Assembly (NCBI GenBank): GCA_022825065.1
Contig: JAJDYR010000022.1
Location: 313,426 to 377,425 of the forward strand
Source of the DNA: a bacterium
GTDB lineage: Bacteria > UBA8248
Direction: 5' to 3'
DNA: 64,000 bases
The stretch's first letter is position 1, and each line of letters opens with the position of its first letter. The notes below the pieces were generated by a model, which worked only from the letters and a program-made list of their open reading frames with translations, made no database searches and had not been told where the DNA came from. Shown in pieces: positions 26,824 through 36,315 of the stretch. The position numbers and the translations under genes are program-made.

Positions 26824-27663
26824 TCAGCGTAAAAGAAAACGGAAGGTGATCTCGCCCCACTGCTCCTTGTCTTCGGCGCCCGGGAGAAGTGGACTGAAGC
26901 GCCAGCGCTTCAGGTGGTTCGAGGCCAGGCCTTCGAGGTAGGCGCTCGCTTTTCTGGTCGGTATGACGCGGCCGACCGTGCCGTCGGGCAACACCCAGAA
27001 CTTGAGCACGATCTCCGTTGTGCTTTCGAGCCTCTCGAGCTTCGGGGGTTTCGGCTGAAACAGGATTCTTCGCCTCGCCGCAGGCCCCGCGATGTTCATT
27101 CGCCTCTTCTGCGCCGAAGAGCGGGGGAAGCTCAGTCGCGATAATTGCTCCAGCATTTCCCGGTCCGTTTCGGAAGCCGGCAATGCTATTTTTTTTCTGC
27201 GCTTCAAACCCCTCGACTCTCCCGCTTTTTCTTGTATCGGCAAAACGATATCCTCCAGCGCCCCGTCCGTCTGCAAAGCGCCCATCGAGGGTATCCCGCC
27301 GGGTGGGAGCACCGGCTTCGGCATATCCAACGCGGGAGCGTCGGGCAGCGGCTTGCTCTCGGGCAAAGTCCCCGGATCCGGCGCTTCGAGCTTCGTTTTC
27401 GCATCCAGATTCAAGTTCCGCTCCGTCATCACTTCTTTTTGAAGCATACGGCTCAAATCCAGTGGTTTCGGCAAAGGAACTTCGGGCAGGACTTTCGGAA
27501 GCAGCGCTTCGGGGATGGGAACCTCGCGGCGCACAAGGTCGACTTCCATTCTTTCGGGTTGACCGGCGAATATCGTCGGCAGTTTGACGGCAGGGCCGAG
27601 CAGAATCAATCCCGTATGAAGGGCGATGGAAACCAGGATCGTCAGGACAAGTGAAAAGCTCAT
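26824..27663 (-). CDS. TonB-like energy transducer
   Basis: A 279-residue protein with one N-terminal membrane helix (MSFSLVLTILVSIALHTGLILLG), a long Pro-rich periplasmic linker (many PLPK, VLPP and LPES segments) and a C-terminal TonB-like domain with LKFWVLPDGTVGRVIPTRKASAYLE and a closing WGEITFRFLLR strand. It lies downstream of exbB and exbD, the usual proton-driven partners. The complex transmits energy to outer-membrane transporters or, in Tol-type versions, to envelope constriction. No TonB-dependent receptor is present in the window. Confidence 0.85.
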   Translation of the reverse strand: MSFSLVLTILVSIALHTGLILLGPAVKLPTIFAGQPERMEVDLVRREVPIPEALLPKVLPEVPLPKPLDLSRMLQKEVMTERNLNLDAKTKLEAPDPGTLPESKPLPDAPALDMPKPVLPPGGIPSMGALQTDGALEDIVLPIQEKAGESRGLKRRKKIALPASETDREMLEQLSRLSFPRSSAQKRRMNIAGPAARRRILFQPKPPKLERLESTTEIVLKFWVLPDGTVGRVIPTRKASAYLEGLASNHLKRWRFSPLLPGAEDKEQWGEITFRFLLR

Positions 27664-27699
27664 GGTATTTTGAGCTTGCCTCCTTCGGGGCTGTTTCGT

Positions 27700-28116
27700 C
27701 TACTTTTTCTGCACCCGCTTCGTCGGCGCCGTCGCGATCGACATGCGAAGGGCGCCCGCCTGTTTGGCGATATCCATCACCTGCACCACGAGACCATGCG
27801 GCACGCCCTTGTCCGCCCGAATGATCATCAGGCCCTCCGGCTGCACTTTCAGCTCTTCTATCAACCGGCCCCAGAGCGATTTCAGGGGCACCTGATCGTT
27901 GTTCAAAAACACCCTTTCATCGCGCGAGATGATGAGGATCAAATCCTTGCGGACGGGGTGTTCCTGCGTGACGGTACGCGGCAGCTCCACCTTGACGCCC
28001 GGCTGCAGGACGAATGAAGAGCTCAGGACAAAGAACAGGAGCAGCAGGAAGATGATGTCGATCATGGCCGTCATGCCGGGTTCGGCCCGCACGCGCCTGA
28101 TGTCTCGAAATTTCAT
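27700..28116 (-). CDS. ExbD/TolR-family proton-channel subunit
   Basis: A 138-residue protein. After a short cytoplasmic start, GMTAMIDIIFLLLLFFVLSSSFV is the single membrane helix with the conserved proton-carrying Asp (MID). The periplasmic part (LPRTVTQEHPVRKDLILIISRDERVFLNNDQVPL...) is the ExbD/TolR dimer domain. The ATG lies 7 bases after the exbB stop, so the two are one operon. Confidence 0.92.
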   Translation of the reverse strand: MKFRDIRRVRAEPGMTAMIDIIFLLLLFFVLSSSFVLQPGVKVELPRTVTQEHPVRKDLILIISRDERVFLNNDQVPLKSLWGRLIEELKVQPEGLMIIRADKGVPHGLVVQVMDIAKQAGALRMSIATAPTKRVQKK

Positions 28117-28123
28117 CGCCCGC

Positions 28124-28723
28124 TCACCTCTTCAGCGTCTCGACGACCCGGTAAGAATGTTTTTCGATTTCCAGGATGAGGCGGTCCGCCTTGTTGGTGA
28201 AATAGTTGTAAAAAATGAGCGTGGGTATCGCGATGACGAGTCCGGTCGCCGTCGTGATGAGGGCCTCGCTGATGCCGCCGGCAAGTTGGCTGGGATGAGC
28301 GATTCCCTTCTCGCTGATGATGGCGAAGGTGCGAATCATGCCGAAAACCGTGCCGGTGAGGCCCAGCAATGGCGCGATGGCGGCAATCGTTCCCAGGGCG
28401 CCCAGGTTCTTGTCGAGCGTAGTGACCTCCTGCCTGCCCGCATCCTCCACGACAGAGCGGAGTTCTTCCCGGTCTCTATCGTGATTGGCTATCGTAACGA
28501 GCAGGATCCTGCCCATGACGGATGGATAGCGCCGACAAAGCGTCATGGCGTCGGAAACCTGGTTCTCCGCAACCAAATCCCTGACCTGCTGCAAAATATC
28601 GAGTTGAATGATTTTCCTGGTGCGTAGATTCAGGGTCCGCTCCAGAACAATGGCCAAGGCCAAGATGGAGCAAATACCCAACGGAATCATCAACACCCCG
28701 CCTCTGGCCAAAAATTCGAACAT
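28124..28723 (-). CDS. ExbB/TolQ/MotA-family proton-channel subunit
   Basis: A 199-residue membrane protein with three helices: near residues 8-28 (GGVLMIPLGICSILALAIV), then the MotA/TolQ/ExbB domain with GALGTIAAIAPLLGLTGTVFGMI and ALITTATGLVIAIPTLIFYNYF. It forms the pentamer that, with ExbD, makes a proton channel. ATG 28723 is chosen because of an AAGGGA ribosome site; an upstream extension would overlap the end of the TPR gene. Confidence 0.92.
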   Translation of the reverse strand: MFEFLARGGVLMIPLGICSILALAIVLERTLNLRTRKIIQLDILQQVRDLVAENQVSDAMTLCRRYPSVMGRILLVTIANHDRDREELRSVVEDAGRQEVTTLDKNLGALGTIAAIAPLLGLTGTVFGMIRTFAIISEKGIAHPSQLAGGISEALITTATGLVIAIPTLIFYNYFTNKADRLILEIEKHSYRVVETLKR

Positions 28724-28760
28724 CAATATGTCCCTTTGAATGAATGGGAGCTTTCCATTT

Positions 28761-31700
28761 TCATCGACGCGCACGCTTCTCGATTTGTTTCGTGATTCGC
28801 CTGATGGCGATCCGGGCTTTTCGCTTAAACGCGGGAATTTCAACTACTTTTCCCATCTTCCGGTAAATCCGGAGGGCAAGCGTGCGTTTGCCCGCTCTTT
28901 CATACAACCCACCGGCTCGATCATATGCCCGCGCTACCCATATTTTCTGATCCGGGTATCGATAGGTCAACTTCAAGTATTCAGCCGCTGCTCCCGGACC
29001 CCTGCGCTCAGAAGAGATCCGCGCATGCGCGAAAAACGCCTCCGCCGCCAGTTCCCGCGCTCCAAACTCGACCACCATGCCCAGCGCGCGCTGCGCATCG
29101 GCATATTTTTTTCGCTTCCTGTACAGCTCGGCCGCCAGGAGCGCGGATTGGCTTCGCAAGTCCATGCCTGCGAATTCATTGTTCATGACCATCACAAAGT
29201 GAGAGAGCGCCGCACCATTTTCGACCAACCGAACCAGGCAGCGCCCCAAGGCGAACCGAGCCAGCATTTCATAGTCGTGCCCCGGGAAAGTCTCCAGGAA
29301 TTCCGTAAGCTTCTGTTTCGCCTCTGCGCACCGTCCAATGCCCGCCAGGGTTTCCCCGACGCCGAAAAGCCCATCCGCGCGAAAGCTGCCTTCCGGGTAC
29401 CGGGTCAACAAAGTCTCGTATGAATCAAGGGCTTTGTCGATATCTTTTTTGCTCCGATGGATGCCCGCCATCCTTAAGAGGGCATGAGCGGCCAGGTCGT
29501 TGCCCGGATATTGCGCGATGACATCCTGATACGCTTTCAGGGCATCCCCCGTGTTCCCCTGCGTGAGCAAAACCTCGCCGATCTGAAAAGCCAGGGAAAT
29601 GCTCAGGTTGCTCTCCGGATAGCTCTCAACATACGCACGCGCGCCTGAGAGGAACTTCGCATACTCCCCGAGCTGGAGGTGGGTGAGCAAACGCCCATAG
29701 ACGGCTTCGGAGAACTTGGGGTGCTCGGGATACCCGTTCATCATGAGGCGATATAACCGGTTCGCCTCCCTGTAGCTCCCCTGGTTGTACGATGCGTCGG
29801 CCTGGCGCAAATAGGCATCGCCCGCCCGGGCGGATTCTTTATGCGCTTCGCGAAATTCAAGAAGTTTCCTGCCTGCCAGGGCGTAATCGCCCTTCCGGAA
29901 AGGAATCAGCGCCAGTATGTATTCTACCTCGGCCACCGCTTTGCTTTTCGGGTAGCGCTTCAAAAAATCATGAAAGTTCTTCTCCGCCGCATCGAAACGA
30001 CTGCGCCTGAACAGCAATTTCGCCTTCTGAAACAACGCTTCCTTGGCGACATCGCTTCCCCTGTATTTCTCCTCTATTCTTTCGAAAGACTGCAAAGCGC
30101 CGTCGTAGTTCCTGAGGTTGAAGCGAGCCTCACCCGCGCGAGCGAGAGCTTCCGCCGCCAGGGCGCCCCCCGGCTTATGCTCGAATACGCGGTCGAAGGC
30201 GAGCGCCGCTTCTTTCCAGTTCTTCTTCCGGTACTGAATCCATGCAAGACCTCCCAGGGCGCGGTAATACTCGGGCGACCGCCCGGGAACCGCCCGAAAA
30301 GCGCGAGCGGACTCATCCAGATCCCCCAATTCGAAAGCCGCCTCTCCATACCACAACATCGCCAGACCATCCGGCGATATCGTGGGGCCTCTGCCCGGCA
30401 GGAAAGCCCAATGCTTCAGCACATCCAAAGCGCCTTTGAAATCCCGGAGCCTGAATGCGGCAAAGGCCGTCGCCATCGCCGCAGAACGAGCAGCATCCTG
30501 TTCCGCAAGACGATCAACCGACACCGGCGGGTAATCAGCGCCCAGGCGCAGGATCCCGTAGGCGCGCTTCACTTTGTCCAGGTGGTATTGAGAGAGGCCT
30601 TCCACGATTCTCGCGATGCGGTAGATTCTGCCGAGCGGGAACTCATCGCTTACCTTTCCCGCCAGAACGGACGCTTCTTCATGCGCTCCGATTCGGAACA
30701 GCTTCCAGGCCAATTGCAGGCGCAAAGCGGCGGCGAACGTTTTTCGGCGATTGGCGCGAGAAAATCTCGAAAGGCGGGCTCTCAACGCTTTCAGCCCTTT
30801 CCGGGATTTCCGGATCGACTCGATTTCAGCGGAAAGCAAACCCGCGTGCACGAAAACCCCGAGGAGATGCTTCGGGTGATTGCGCATGAAAAGCGAAAAA
30901 GCGCGCTTTGCCTCCTCGACCCGGCCCAGGAACAATCGCGTCCAACCGATGCCGTACAGCGCTTCTCCCCGAAGCGCCTCGCCAGGCTTGTCTTTGCCTG
31001 CGGCGAGCGCTTCGGCGGCCGCATAGCGTTTCTCCGCCCGGGCATGATCTCCTCTCCGGAGATGGGTATGCCCGAGCGCCACAAGGGCCTGAAACGCGAG
31101 ACGCCCGTTCGCGTTCGCGAGCATTGTCCAGTATCCGACCGCCTCATCGAGGGAGCCCGCTTTCGCCTGCACCCAGCCCTTCAGGAAAATCGCCTCTTCA
31201 TAGGCGAAGCTTCCTTTTTCCCACGATCCCCCCTCCAGCAGACCGAGACACCCCTCGTAGTCACGCGCCTCGCAACGCTCTTGCGCCAGGGCGTATCTTG
31301 CGGCCGCCGCATAGTGCCGACCGTCGGCCAGCAGCAGGCTCGACAACCTCTCTCTTCTGACCCTCGCCTCCTGAGGTTTCCTTAAATCCAGAAGCGTCTC
31401 TCCCGCCCAGAAGAGCGCCGCCGCTCGCCAGAAATGAAGCTTCGTTTTTTTCGCCAATCCATCGAAAAGAGCGAGCGCCTCTACGGGCAAGCCCTTGCGC
31501 AGGTAGGCGTACGCCGTGTTGAAATGTTCACTCTCGCTGACAAAATCATCCGACGAACTCCCGAAGTACAGCGTCAAATCCTGGTCCGGTTTTTTCTCGA
31601 CCGGTATCGGGCGGGCAGGCAGGCGAATCGATGGAGGTTCAAGCTTTATGAATACGGGGGGAAGGCGAACGCCCAACCGCTTGGGAGGGACGGGGCGCAC

Positions 31701-31895
31701 ACGAGCCGCGATGAGATGCTCGATACTGGGCGACTCGATCACGACTTCGGGCAAGGCGACAGACAGCTGCTTCCCCTTGGCGGCGTTTTGATCCTGGGCC
31801 CATGCGGTGCTTGCCGCTCCCAAACAGCCGCACCATATGACCGCCAGGCCGAGGAGAAGCCTGCACCCGAGATGATACGTCACGTATCCAGTCAT
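28761..31895 (-). CDS. Large exported TPR-repeat protein (1044 residues)
   Basis: A Sec signal (CRLLLGLAVIWCGCLGAASTAWA) is followed by a Pro-rich stretch and then more than twenty tetratricopeptide-like repeats, such as FEHKPGGALAAEALARAGEARFNL and AYQDVIAQYPGNDLAAHALLRMAGIH, to the C-terminus. Repeats of this kind occur in CpoB/YbgF and BamD-type periplasmic scaffolds. Its position just upstream of exbB, exbD and tonB suggests a scaffold for that motor. A Cys in WCGCLGAAS could be a lipobox variant, but the signal looks like type I. It lies 7 bases after a second large TPR gene. Confidence 0.8.
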   Translation of the reverse strand: MTGYVTYHLGCRLLLGLAVIWCGCLGAASTAWAQDQNAAKGKQLSVALPEVVIESPSIEHLIAARVRPVPPKRLGVRLPPVFIKLEPPSIRLPARPIPVEKKPDQDLTLYFGSSSDDFVSESEHFNTAYAYLRKGLPVEALALFDGLAKKTKLHFWRAAALFWAGETLLDLRKPQEARVRRERLSSLLLADGRHYAAAARYALAQERCEARDYEGCLGLLEGGSWEKGSFAYEEAIFLKGWVQAKAGSLDEAVGYWTMLANANGRLAFQALVALGHTHLRRGDHARAEKRYAAAEALAAGKDKPGEALRGEALYGIGWTRLFLGRVEEAKRAFSLFMRNHPKHLLGVFVHAGLLSAEIESIRKSRKGLKALRARLSRFSRANRRKTFAAALRLQLAWKLFRIGAHEEASVLAGKVSDEFPLGRIYRIARIVEGLSQYHLDKVKRAYGILRLGADYPPVSVDRLAEQDAARSAAMATAFAAFRLRDFKGALDVLKHWAFLPGRGPTISPDGLAMLWYGEAAFELGDLDESARAFRAVPGRSPEYYRALGGLAWIQYRKKNWKEAALAFDRVFEHKPGGALAAEALARAGEARFNLRNYDGALQSFERIEEKYRGSDVAKEALFQKAKLLFRRSRFDAAEKNFHDFLKRYPKSKAVAEVEYILALIPFRKGDYALAGRKLLEFREAHKESARAGDAYLRQADASYNQGSYREANRLYRLMMNGYPEHPKFSEAVYGRLLTHLQLGEYAKFLSGARAYVESYPESNLSISLAFQIGEVLLTQGNTGDALKAYQDVIAQYPGNDLAAHALLRMAGIHRSKKDIDKALDSYETLLTRYPEGSFRADGLFGVGETLAGIGRCAEAKQKLTEFLETFPGHDYEMLARFALGRCLVRLVENGAALSHFVMVMNNEFAGMDLRSQSALLAAELYRKRKKYADAQRALGMVVEFGARELAAEAFFAHARISSERRGPGAAAEYLKLTYRYPDQKIWVARAYDRAGGLYERAGKRTLALRIYRKMGKVVEIPAFKRKARIAIRRITKQIEKRARR

Positions 31896-31902
31896 ACACC
31901 CC

Positions 31903-34566
31903 TCATCGCAGCATCGGCTTTTGATTCTTCATCTTCCAGTCACGCTCCTTGACCGAAGCCAGATATGACTCAAGCCGGCGAATCCTCAATCTCGCCTTCT
32001 TGATTTCCTCTCCCATGCGCGCCGAAACATGACCGTTATCAAGCGCCGCAATGCTTTGGTAATGGACGATGGCCTTCTTCCACTCCCGGCGCGATTCACG
32101 AATCGCCGCGGCGCGCCAGGCCGCCAGGCGCACCCACTCCCTATGGCCCGGCCCCGTGCGCATCAACGACTCGAAGAGATCGAGCGCCTTGCTCCTTTCT
32201 CCCTCTCTCTCAAAGCCCACCGCGATTTGAAACAACGCGGGCCCGGAAATGTCCGCATCATCAGATTTCGATGCTATCCGAAAAGCCGCCGCCGCCGCTT
32301 CGGGCCTTTTCCTCTGCTGTTGAATCCTGCCGAGCCGCAAGGCCACCATACCCGCTTTGACGTTTTCAGGAAATTTGCCCAGGAAATCCGAGTAGGCTCG
32401 AGCGGCTTTGTCGTTATCGCCCAGGTTCTCGAAGGCTTCCGCAAGCCTCAGCGCCACCTCGGCGTCATGAGGGGCAAGGGTCAGAATCTGGCGCAGCGCA
32501 CCCGCGAATTCCTGCAAATCATTCTCTTTGAGAAAACACGACGCCCGTTGCCGGTGTAACGCCAGCTTCTCGTCCTTCGTCCTCTCATGCTGCAGCGCCA
32601 GTACCGACGTCTTCACGGCGCGGCCGCAGTCTTTTCGCTCGAACAACACGAGCGCCCACAGCCTGAGCCCCTCGCCGGGCTCGGGCGGTTCAAGCGCCAT
32701 CCAGGACGAGAAGGCCGCATCCGCGCCTTTCCAGTCCCGCGCGCTGAAGGCGTTTCGCGCCAGGAAATACCAGATCGAGCGTCTCCTCGTAACGCTCACC
32801 GCCTCATCGCCCGCAAGCGGGAGGAGAAAATCCTGCGCATTTTGCAAATCGCCCTGCGCTCGATACAGGTTGCCGATTTTAAGGCGCGCCTCGCGCTTCA
32901 AATCTTCGGGAAGAAGCGGCAACACGCTCTGAAACCGCTTCAAGGCATCCGTTTTGTCTCCGCGCTTCTCCGACAACTCGCCCAGGCGATACCGCGACCG
33001 AACCGCGAGCTCGGGGCGTCTCTCGCTGGAAGCGACTGGCCGGAAATACGCGCCCGCCTCCTCGAATTTTCCGTCTTTCCATGCGCATTCGGCCCTTATG
33101 AAGGCCACCTCCGAGCGCAAGGTTTGGGGGACATATTCCTTGGGAACCGCTTTCACCCGGGCGACGGACCTTGCGCAATCCTTTTGCGCGTTGTGGATAA
33201 ACGCCGCCCGCAAAACGCCTTGATACGCCGCCCGCATGAGTTCGGGCTCGATTTTTTTCTCCGATTTCCTGAGCCCGCCAAACGACGCCGATATCTGCTG
33301 ATAGCGCTCGAGAAGCGCTCGCGTGTTCCGCTCAGGCTCTTTTTCGAGCATATCGGCCAGACGCAGCCCGGACCATACCGCCTCGCGCGTGTCCGGCGCG
33401 CGCCGGATGAGTTCGCCGTATTGGCTCAGCGCCTCCTTCTTCAAGCCCGCGCGAAGCAGGCAATCCGCCAACCGGAAGCGTGAAGAAGAAGGCAGCGGCG
33501 CGCCCTTTCCGAGGGCGTCGAGCGCGAAAACGAGATATTTCCTGCTTCCCTCCGCGCAAAGCCCCGCTTTTTCCACGCTTTGCCAGAAAAACAGGAGATA
33601 GGCGCCGTCTTTGGCCGGGTCCCGAATCAACCGTTGATAGGCCGGCGCGGCTTTCGCGTATTCACCGGCGCGCCACCAGGAAGACGCCAGGCCTCGCTCC
33701 GCCGCCCTGCGCTGTGGTCCTGAAAGCTCCATTTTCAAGGCGGCCTCAAAGGCGGCGCCGGCCTCGGGGTATTTCTTCTGCGCAAAAAGACTCGCGGCCT
33801 GCCCCAGCCTCAAGTCGGCGCGTTTTTTCTCTCCGGGCCTTCCCTGAAACAAGGAGTCGAACGTCTTCTCCGCCGAGCCGAACTTCTTGAGCTCGAGTTG
33901 CAGCTTCGCGAGCCTGAGCCTGAAGGCGTGCGCCCTCGGGTTGCGCGGGAAACGGCGCACGACGAGGCTGTACGCCTTCTCGGCCTCCTTGATCAGCGGT
34001 ATGTGATCGAGAGCGATGGCGCGCTCGAACAGGGCGTCCTCCACGCGAGGGTCCTTGGGCGCGGATTTGATGAATTCATCGAGCGAGGCGACCGCGCCCC
34101 GCCACTCGCGCGCCGCCAGCCTGAGCGCGGCGACCCGGTAGACGGCCTCTATCCGGTAGCGACCGGGATTCACGGAAGAATAGGCGCGTATCGCCTCTTT
34201 TCGATTCCCCGTCCTCTCGGCGAGCACTCCGATTCGAAACTGAACCTCGCCGACCCTTTCGTGGCGGGGGTGCCGGTTCACGAACGCCTGATACGCCGTG
34301 ATGGCCTCTCCCAGCCGGCCCTCGCGACGAAGCGCTTCGGCGAGCAGATAGCGCACGATCGAAGCCGCCTTGCTGTCGCCCGCTTCCTTCAAGTAGGCCC
34401 TGAAAGCGTCAATCGCAGGGTCATAGAATCCATCCCGGTAGGTGTTCAGGCCGAATTGGAGATGAGACTGCGAGGTTTCCTTGAACTGCGCCCGAACCGC
34501 GGATACCGGCGCGAGAAGAGCCCCCGCCAGAATGCACACCGCGAAAATGAGGAGACTACGCCTCAT
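31903..34566 (-). CDS. Large exported TPR-repeat protein (887 residues)
   Basis: A signal peptide (MRRSLLIFAVCILAGALLAPVSAVRAQ) and then tetratricopeptide repeats through nearly the whole length, starting with FGLNTYRDGFYDPAIDAFRAYLKEA and ITAYQAFVNRHPRHERVGEVQFRIG. Like the gene downstream, it is probably periplasmic and partner to the exb/ton motor. ATG 34566 overlaps the panC stop by 11 bases, so the start is well fixed and translation is probably coupled. I cannot assign a function beyond protein-protein scaffolding. Confidence 0.8.
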   Translation of the reverse strand: MRRSLLIFAVCILAGALLAPVSAVRAQFKETSQSHLQFGLNTYRDGFYDPAIDAFRAYLKEAGDSKAASIVRYLLAEALRREGRLGEAITAYQAFVNRHPRHERVGEVQFRIGVLAERTGNRKEAIRAYSSVNPGRYRIEAVYRVAALRLAAREWRGAVASLDEFIKSAPKDPRVEDALFERAIALDHIPLIKEAEKAYSLVVRRFPRNPRAHAFRLRLAKLQLELKKFGSAEKTFDSLFQGRPGEKKRADLRLGQAASLFAQKKYPEAGAAFEAALKMELSGPQRRAAERGLASSWWRAGEYAKAAPAYQRLIRDPAKDGAYLLFFWQSVEKAGLCAEGSRKYLVFALDALGKGAPLPSSSRFRLADCLLRAGLKKEALSQYGELIRRAPDTREAVWSGLRLADMLEKEPERNTRALLERYQQISASFGGLRKSEKKIEPELMRAAYQGVLRAAFIHNAQKDCARSVARVKAVPKEYVPQTLRSEVAFIRAECAWKDGKFEEAGAYFRPVASSERRPELAVRSRYRLGELSEKRGDKTDALKRFQSVLPLLPEDLKREARLKIGNLYRAQGDLQNAQDFLLPLAGDEAVSVTRRRSIWYFLARNAFSARDWKGADAAFSSWMALEPPEPGEGLRLWALVLFERKDCGRAVKTSVLALQHERTKDEKLALHRQRASCFLKENDLQEFAGALRQILTLAPHDAEVALRLAEAFENLGDNDKAARAYSDFLGKFPENVKAGMVALRLGRIQQQRKRPEAAAAAFRIASKSDDADISGPALFQIAVGFEREGERSKALDLFESLMRTGPGHREWVRLAAWRAAAIRESRREWKKAIVHYQSIAALDNGHVSARMGEEIKKARLRIRRLESYLASVKERDWKMKNQKPMLR

Positions 34567-35410
34567 CGTCAGGCTCCAGCAAGATGTTGTCAATCAACCT
34601 GGTTTCGCCGATATAAGCCGCCACGGCCATCCGGGCGGCGCCGTTGATCGTTTCTACCCTTTCGAGTGTCGCAGGGTCCACGATCTCCACATAATCGACC
34701 CTGGAACCCGCTTTCTCCAGTTCATCCACGCAAGGCTGAATGATGGCGGCGGAGAATCGCTCCCCGGCGGCCACCATCCTTTTCGCGTCGAACAAGGCGC
34801 CGCTGATGGCGCGCGCGCGCGACCGCTCATCCGCCGACAAGTAGGCGTTCCTGCTGCTGAGCGCCACCCCGTCGTCTTCACGGACAATCGGGCAGGGAAC
34901 GATCTCAACGCCCAAATCCAGATCATCCGTCATCCGGCGGATCAGGACGAGTTGCTGGTAATCCTTCTCGCCGAAATACGCCCGGTGCGGGAGGCAGGCT
35001 GCGAGGAGCTTGAGAACGACCGTGGCCACGCCCCGGAAGTGCCCCGACCGATGAGCCCCGCAAAGAGGCGCGCCCAGGCCGGGCACGTCCACCCAGGTGT
35101 CGTATCCGCCGGGATACATGGCATTCGCCCTGGGCGCATAGACGCAGGCTGCGCCCATCTCGCGGCAGGCCTCCAGGTCCGCCTCGAATGTCCTCGGGTA
35201 GGTATCGTAGTCCTCACCGGCTGCGAACTGGGCCGGGTTCACGAAAATGCTCACGACGGCGGCGCCGCACTCCTCCCTCGCCCGGGCGATGAGGCTTCTG
35301 TGCCCCTCGTGCAGCGCGCCCATCGTGGGGACCAGCCCGAGCGGCGCCTCGTCCCGCCTTAAAACTTCGGCCAGCTCACGCATATCTTGAGGCGTATCGA
35401 CAACTTTCAT
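34556..35410 (-). CDS. panC: Pantothenate synthetase (pantoate-beta-alanine ligase)
   Basis: Joins pantoate and beta-alanine using ATP, the last step of pantothenate (coenzyme A) synthesis. 284 residues. The HIGH-like motif is VPTMGALHEGHRSLI. The conserved NPAQFAAGEDYDTYPRT, YFGEKDYQQL and GVALSSRNAYLS segments are all present. It starts the operon of TPR, exb and tonB genes, an unexpected partner; coupling is by an 11-base overlap with the next gene. Confidence 0.96.
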   Translation of the reverse strand: MKVVDTPQDMRELAEVLRRDEAPLGLVPTMGALHEGHRSLIARAREECGAAVVSIFVNPAQFAAGEDYDTYPRTFEADLEACREMGAACVYAPRANAMYPGGYDTWVDVPGLGAPLCGAHRSGHFRGVATVVLKLLAACLPHRAYFGEKDYQQLVLIRRMTDDLDLGVEIVPCPIVREDDGVALSSRNAYLSADERSRARAISGALFDAKRMVAAGERFSAAIIQPCVDELEKAGSRVDYVEIVDPATLERVETINGAARMAVAAYIGETRLIDNILLEPDDEA

Positions 35411-35492
35411 CGGGAATCTCGGGGAAAACGGGCAACACGCACCGTAATGGGCGGCGGTAGGCTATCTTCTTAAAAACCAGAGGGAAAAACAA

Positions 35493-35780
35493 GGGGTTGT
35501 TGAAAAAGGCCTTGTGGATCGGGCCAAATCACTCCCCCCTTGAGGGGGAGTCGAAGAGCTAAGGGCGCAAGCCCGCAAGCGATTCGGTGGGGGGTATAAT
35601 TCGGAATGGCGATAAAACGCGATTCACCCCCCACCGATTCAGCCTTCGCACAAACCGCTCGGCTTCATCGACTCCCCCTCAAGGGGGGAGTGAATCTTGC
35701 TCTTTCATTGGTCGCGTTAAATCCTCGTTAATCGGGGTTTTCCCCTGAAGAGGGGGACTTCTTCAACTACCCATAAAGGG
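35493..35780. repeat. Imperfect palindromic element between panC and folK
   Basis: The gap of 395 bases contains one large imperfect inverted repeat. The left arm (about 35530-35599: CACTCCCCCTTGAGGGGGAG, then a region ending GATTCGGTGGGGGGT) pairs with the right arm (about 35624-35693: ACCCCCCACCGATTC..., ending GACTCCCCCTCAAGGGGGGA). Each arm tip is itself a small palindrome. A GGGGTTGTTGAAAAA motif at 35493-35507 precedes it. No open frame is convincing; it looks like a non-autonomous palindromic repeat. Confidence 0.6.
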
Positions 35781-35805
35781 TTACCCCGGCAGGACGGCTC
35801 AGGCG

Positions 35806-36315
35806 CTAGGGGGATTCCGCCTGAAACTTCTCGACCCAGAAATCTCCCGGAGAAAGGCCTGCCAGCAGTTCGGAAACGGATTTTTGGAGGACGGGATGAA
35901 CGAAGCCGGGCGCGATTTCGGCCAGGGGCGCGAGGACGAAGCGCCTCTCGTGCAACCGGGGGTGCGGGATTTCCAGCCCCTGCTCCTCGATGGTTTCCTC
36001 ACCGAAGAAGAGCATATCCAGGTCGATCACCCGTGGACCCCAGCGCTCCCCTCGGACGCGGCCCATGTTCTGCTCGATTTCCAGGAGGAGCGAAAGGAGG
36101 TCGTGCGGGCCGATTTCGGGTTCGAGCGCGAATACGGCGTTGATGAAGGGAGGCTGCTCGACGGGACCCACCGGCTGCGTGCGGTAGAGGGACGAGGCGC
36201 CGAGAAATTTTATGCCCCGGCTTCGGCGCAATTCCTCTTCGGCTTGTCTGATTTGGCGAACCGGCTCGCCGAGGTTCGCGCCCGCGCCGATGAAGGCGCG
36301 CGCTTCATTGCTCAA
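35806..36315 (-). CDS. folK: HPPK, 6-hydroxymethyl-dihydropterin pyrophosphokinase
   Basis: Transfers pyrophosphate from ATP to 6-hydroxymethyl-7,8-dihydropterin in folate synthesis. 169 residues. Motifs: [13 protein letters not shown] at the start, [21 protein letters not shown] and the signature [17 protein letters not shown] containing the magnesium-binding Asp pair. The TTG start overlaps the dapL stop (TTGA), so translation is coupled. folP and folB are not adjacent. Confidence 0.94.
   Translation of the reverse strand: MSNEARAFIGAGANLGEPVRQIRQAEEELRRSRGIKFLGASSLYRTQPVGPVEQPPFINAVFALEPEIGPHDLLSLLLEIEQNMGRVRGERWGPRVIDLDMLFFGEETIEEQGLEIPHPRLHERRFVLAPLAEIAPGFVHPVLQKSVSELLAGLSPGDFWVEKFQAESP

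Noticed and set aside
29841..31385. Long plus-strand frame inside the 1044-residue TPR gene
   Set aside because: Composition is dominated by Arg, Pro, Gln and His, no domain is visible, and the minus-strand TPR repeats explain the region.
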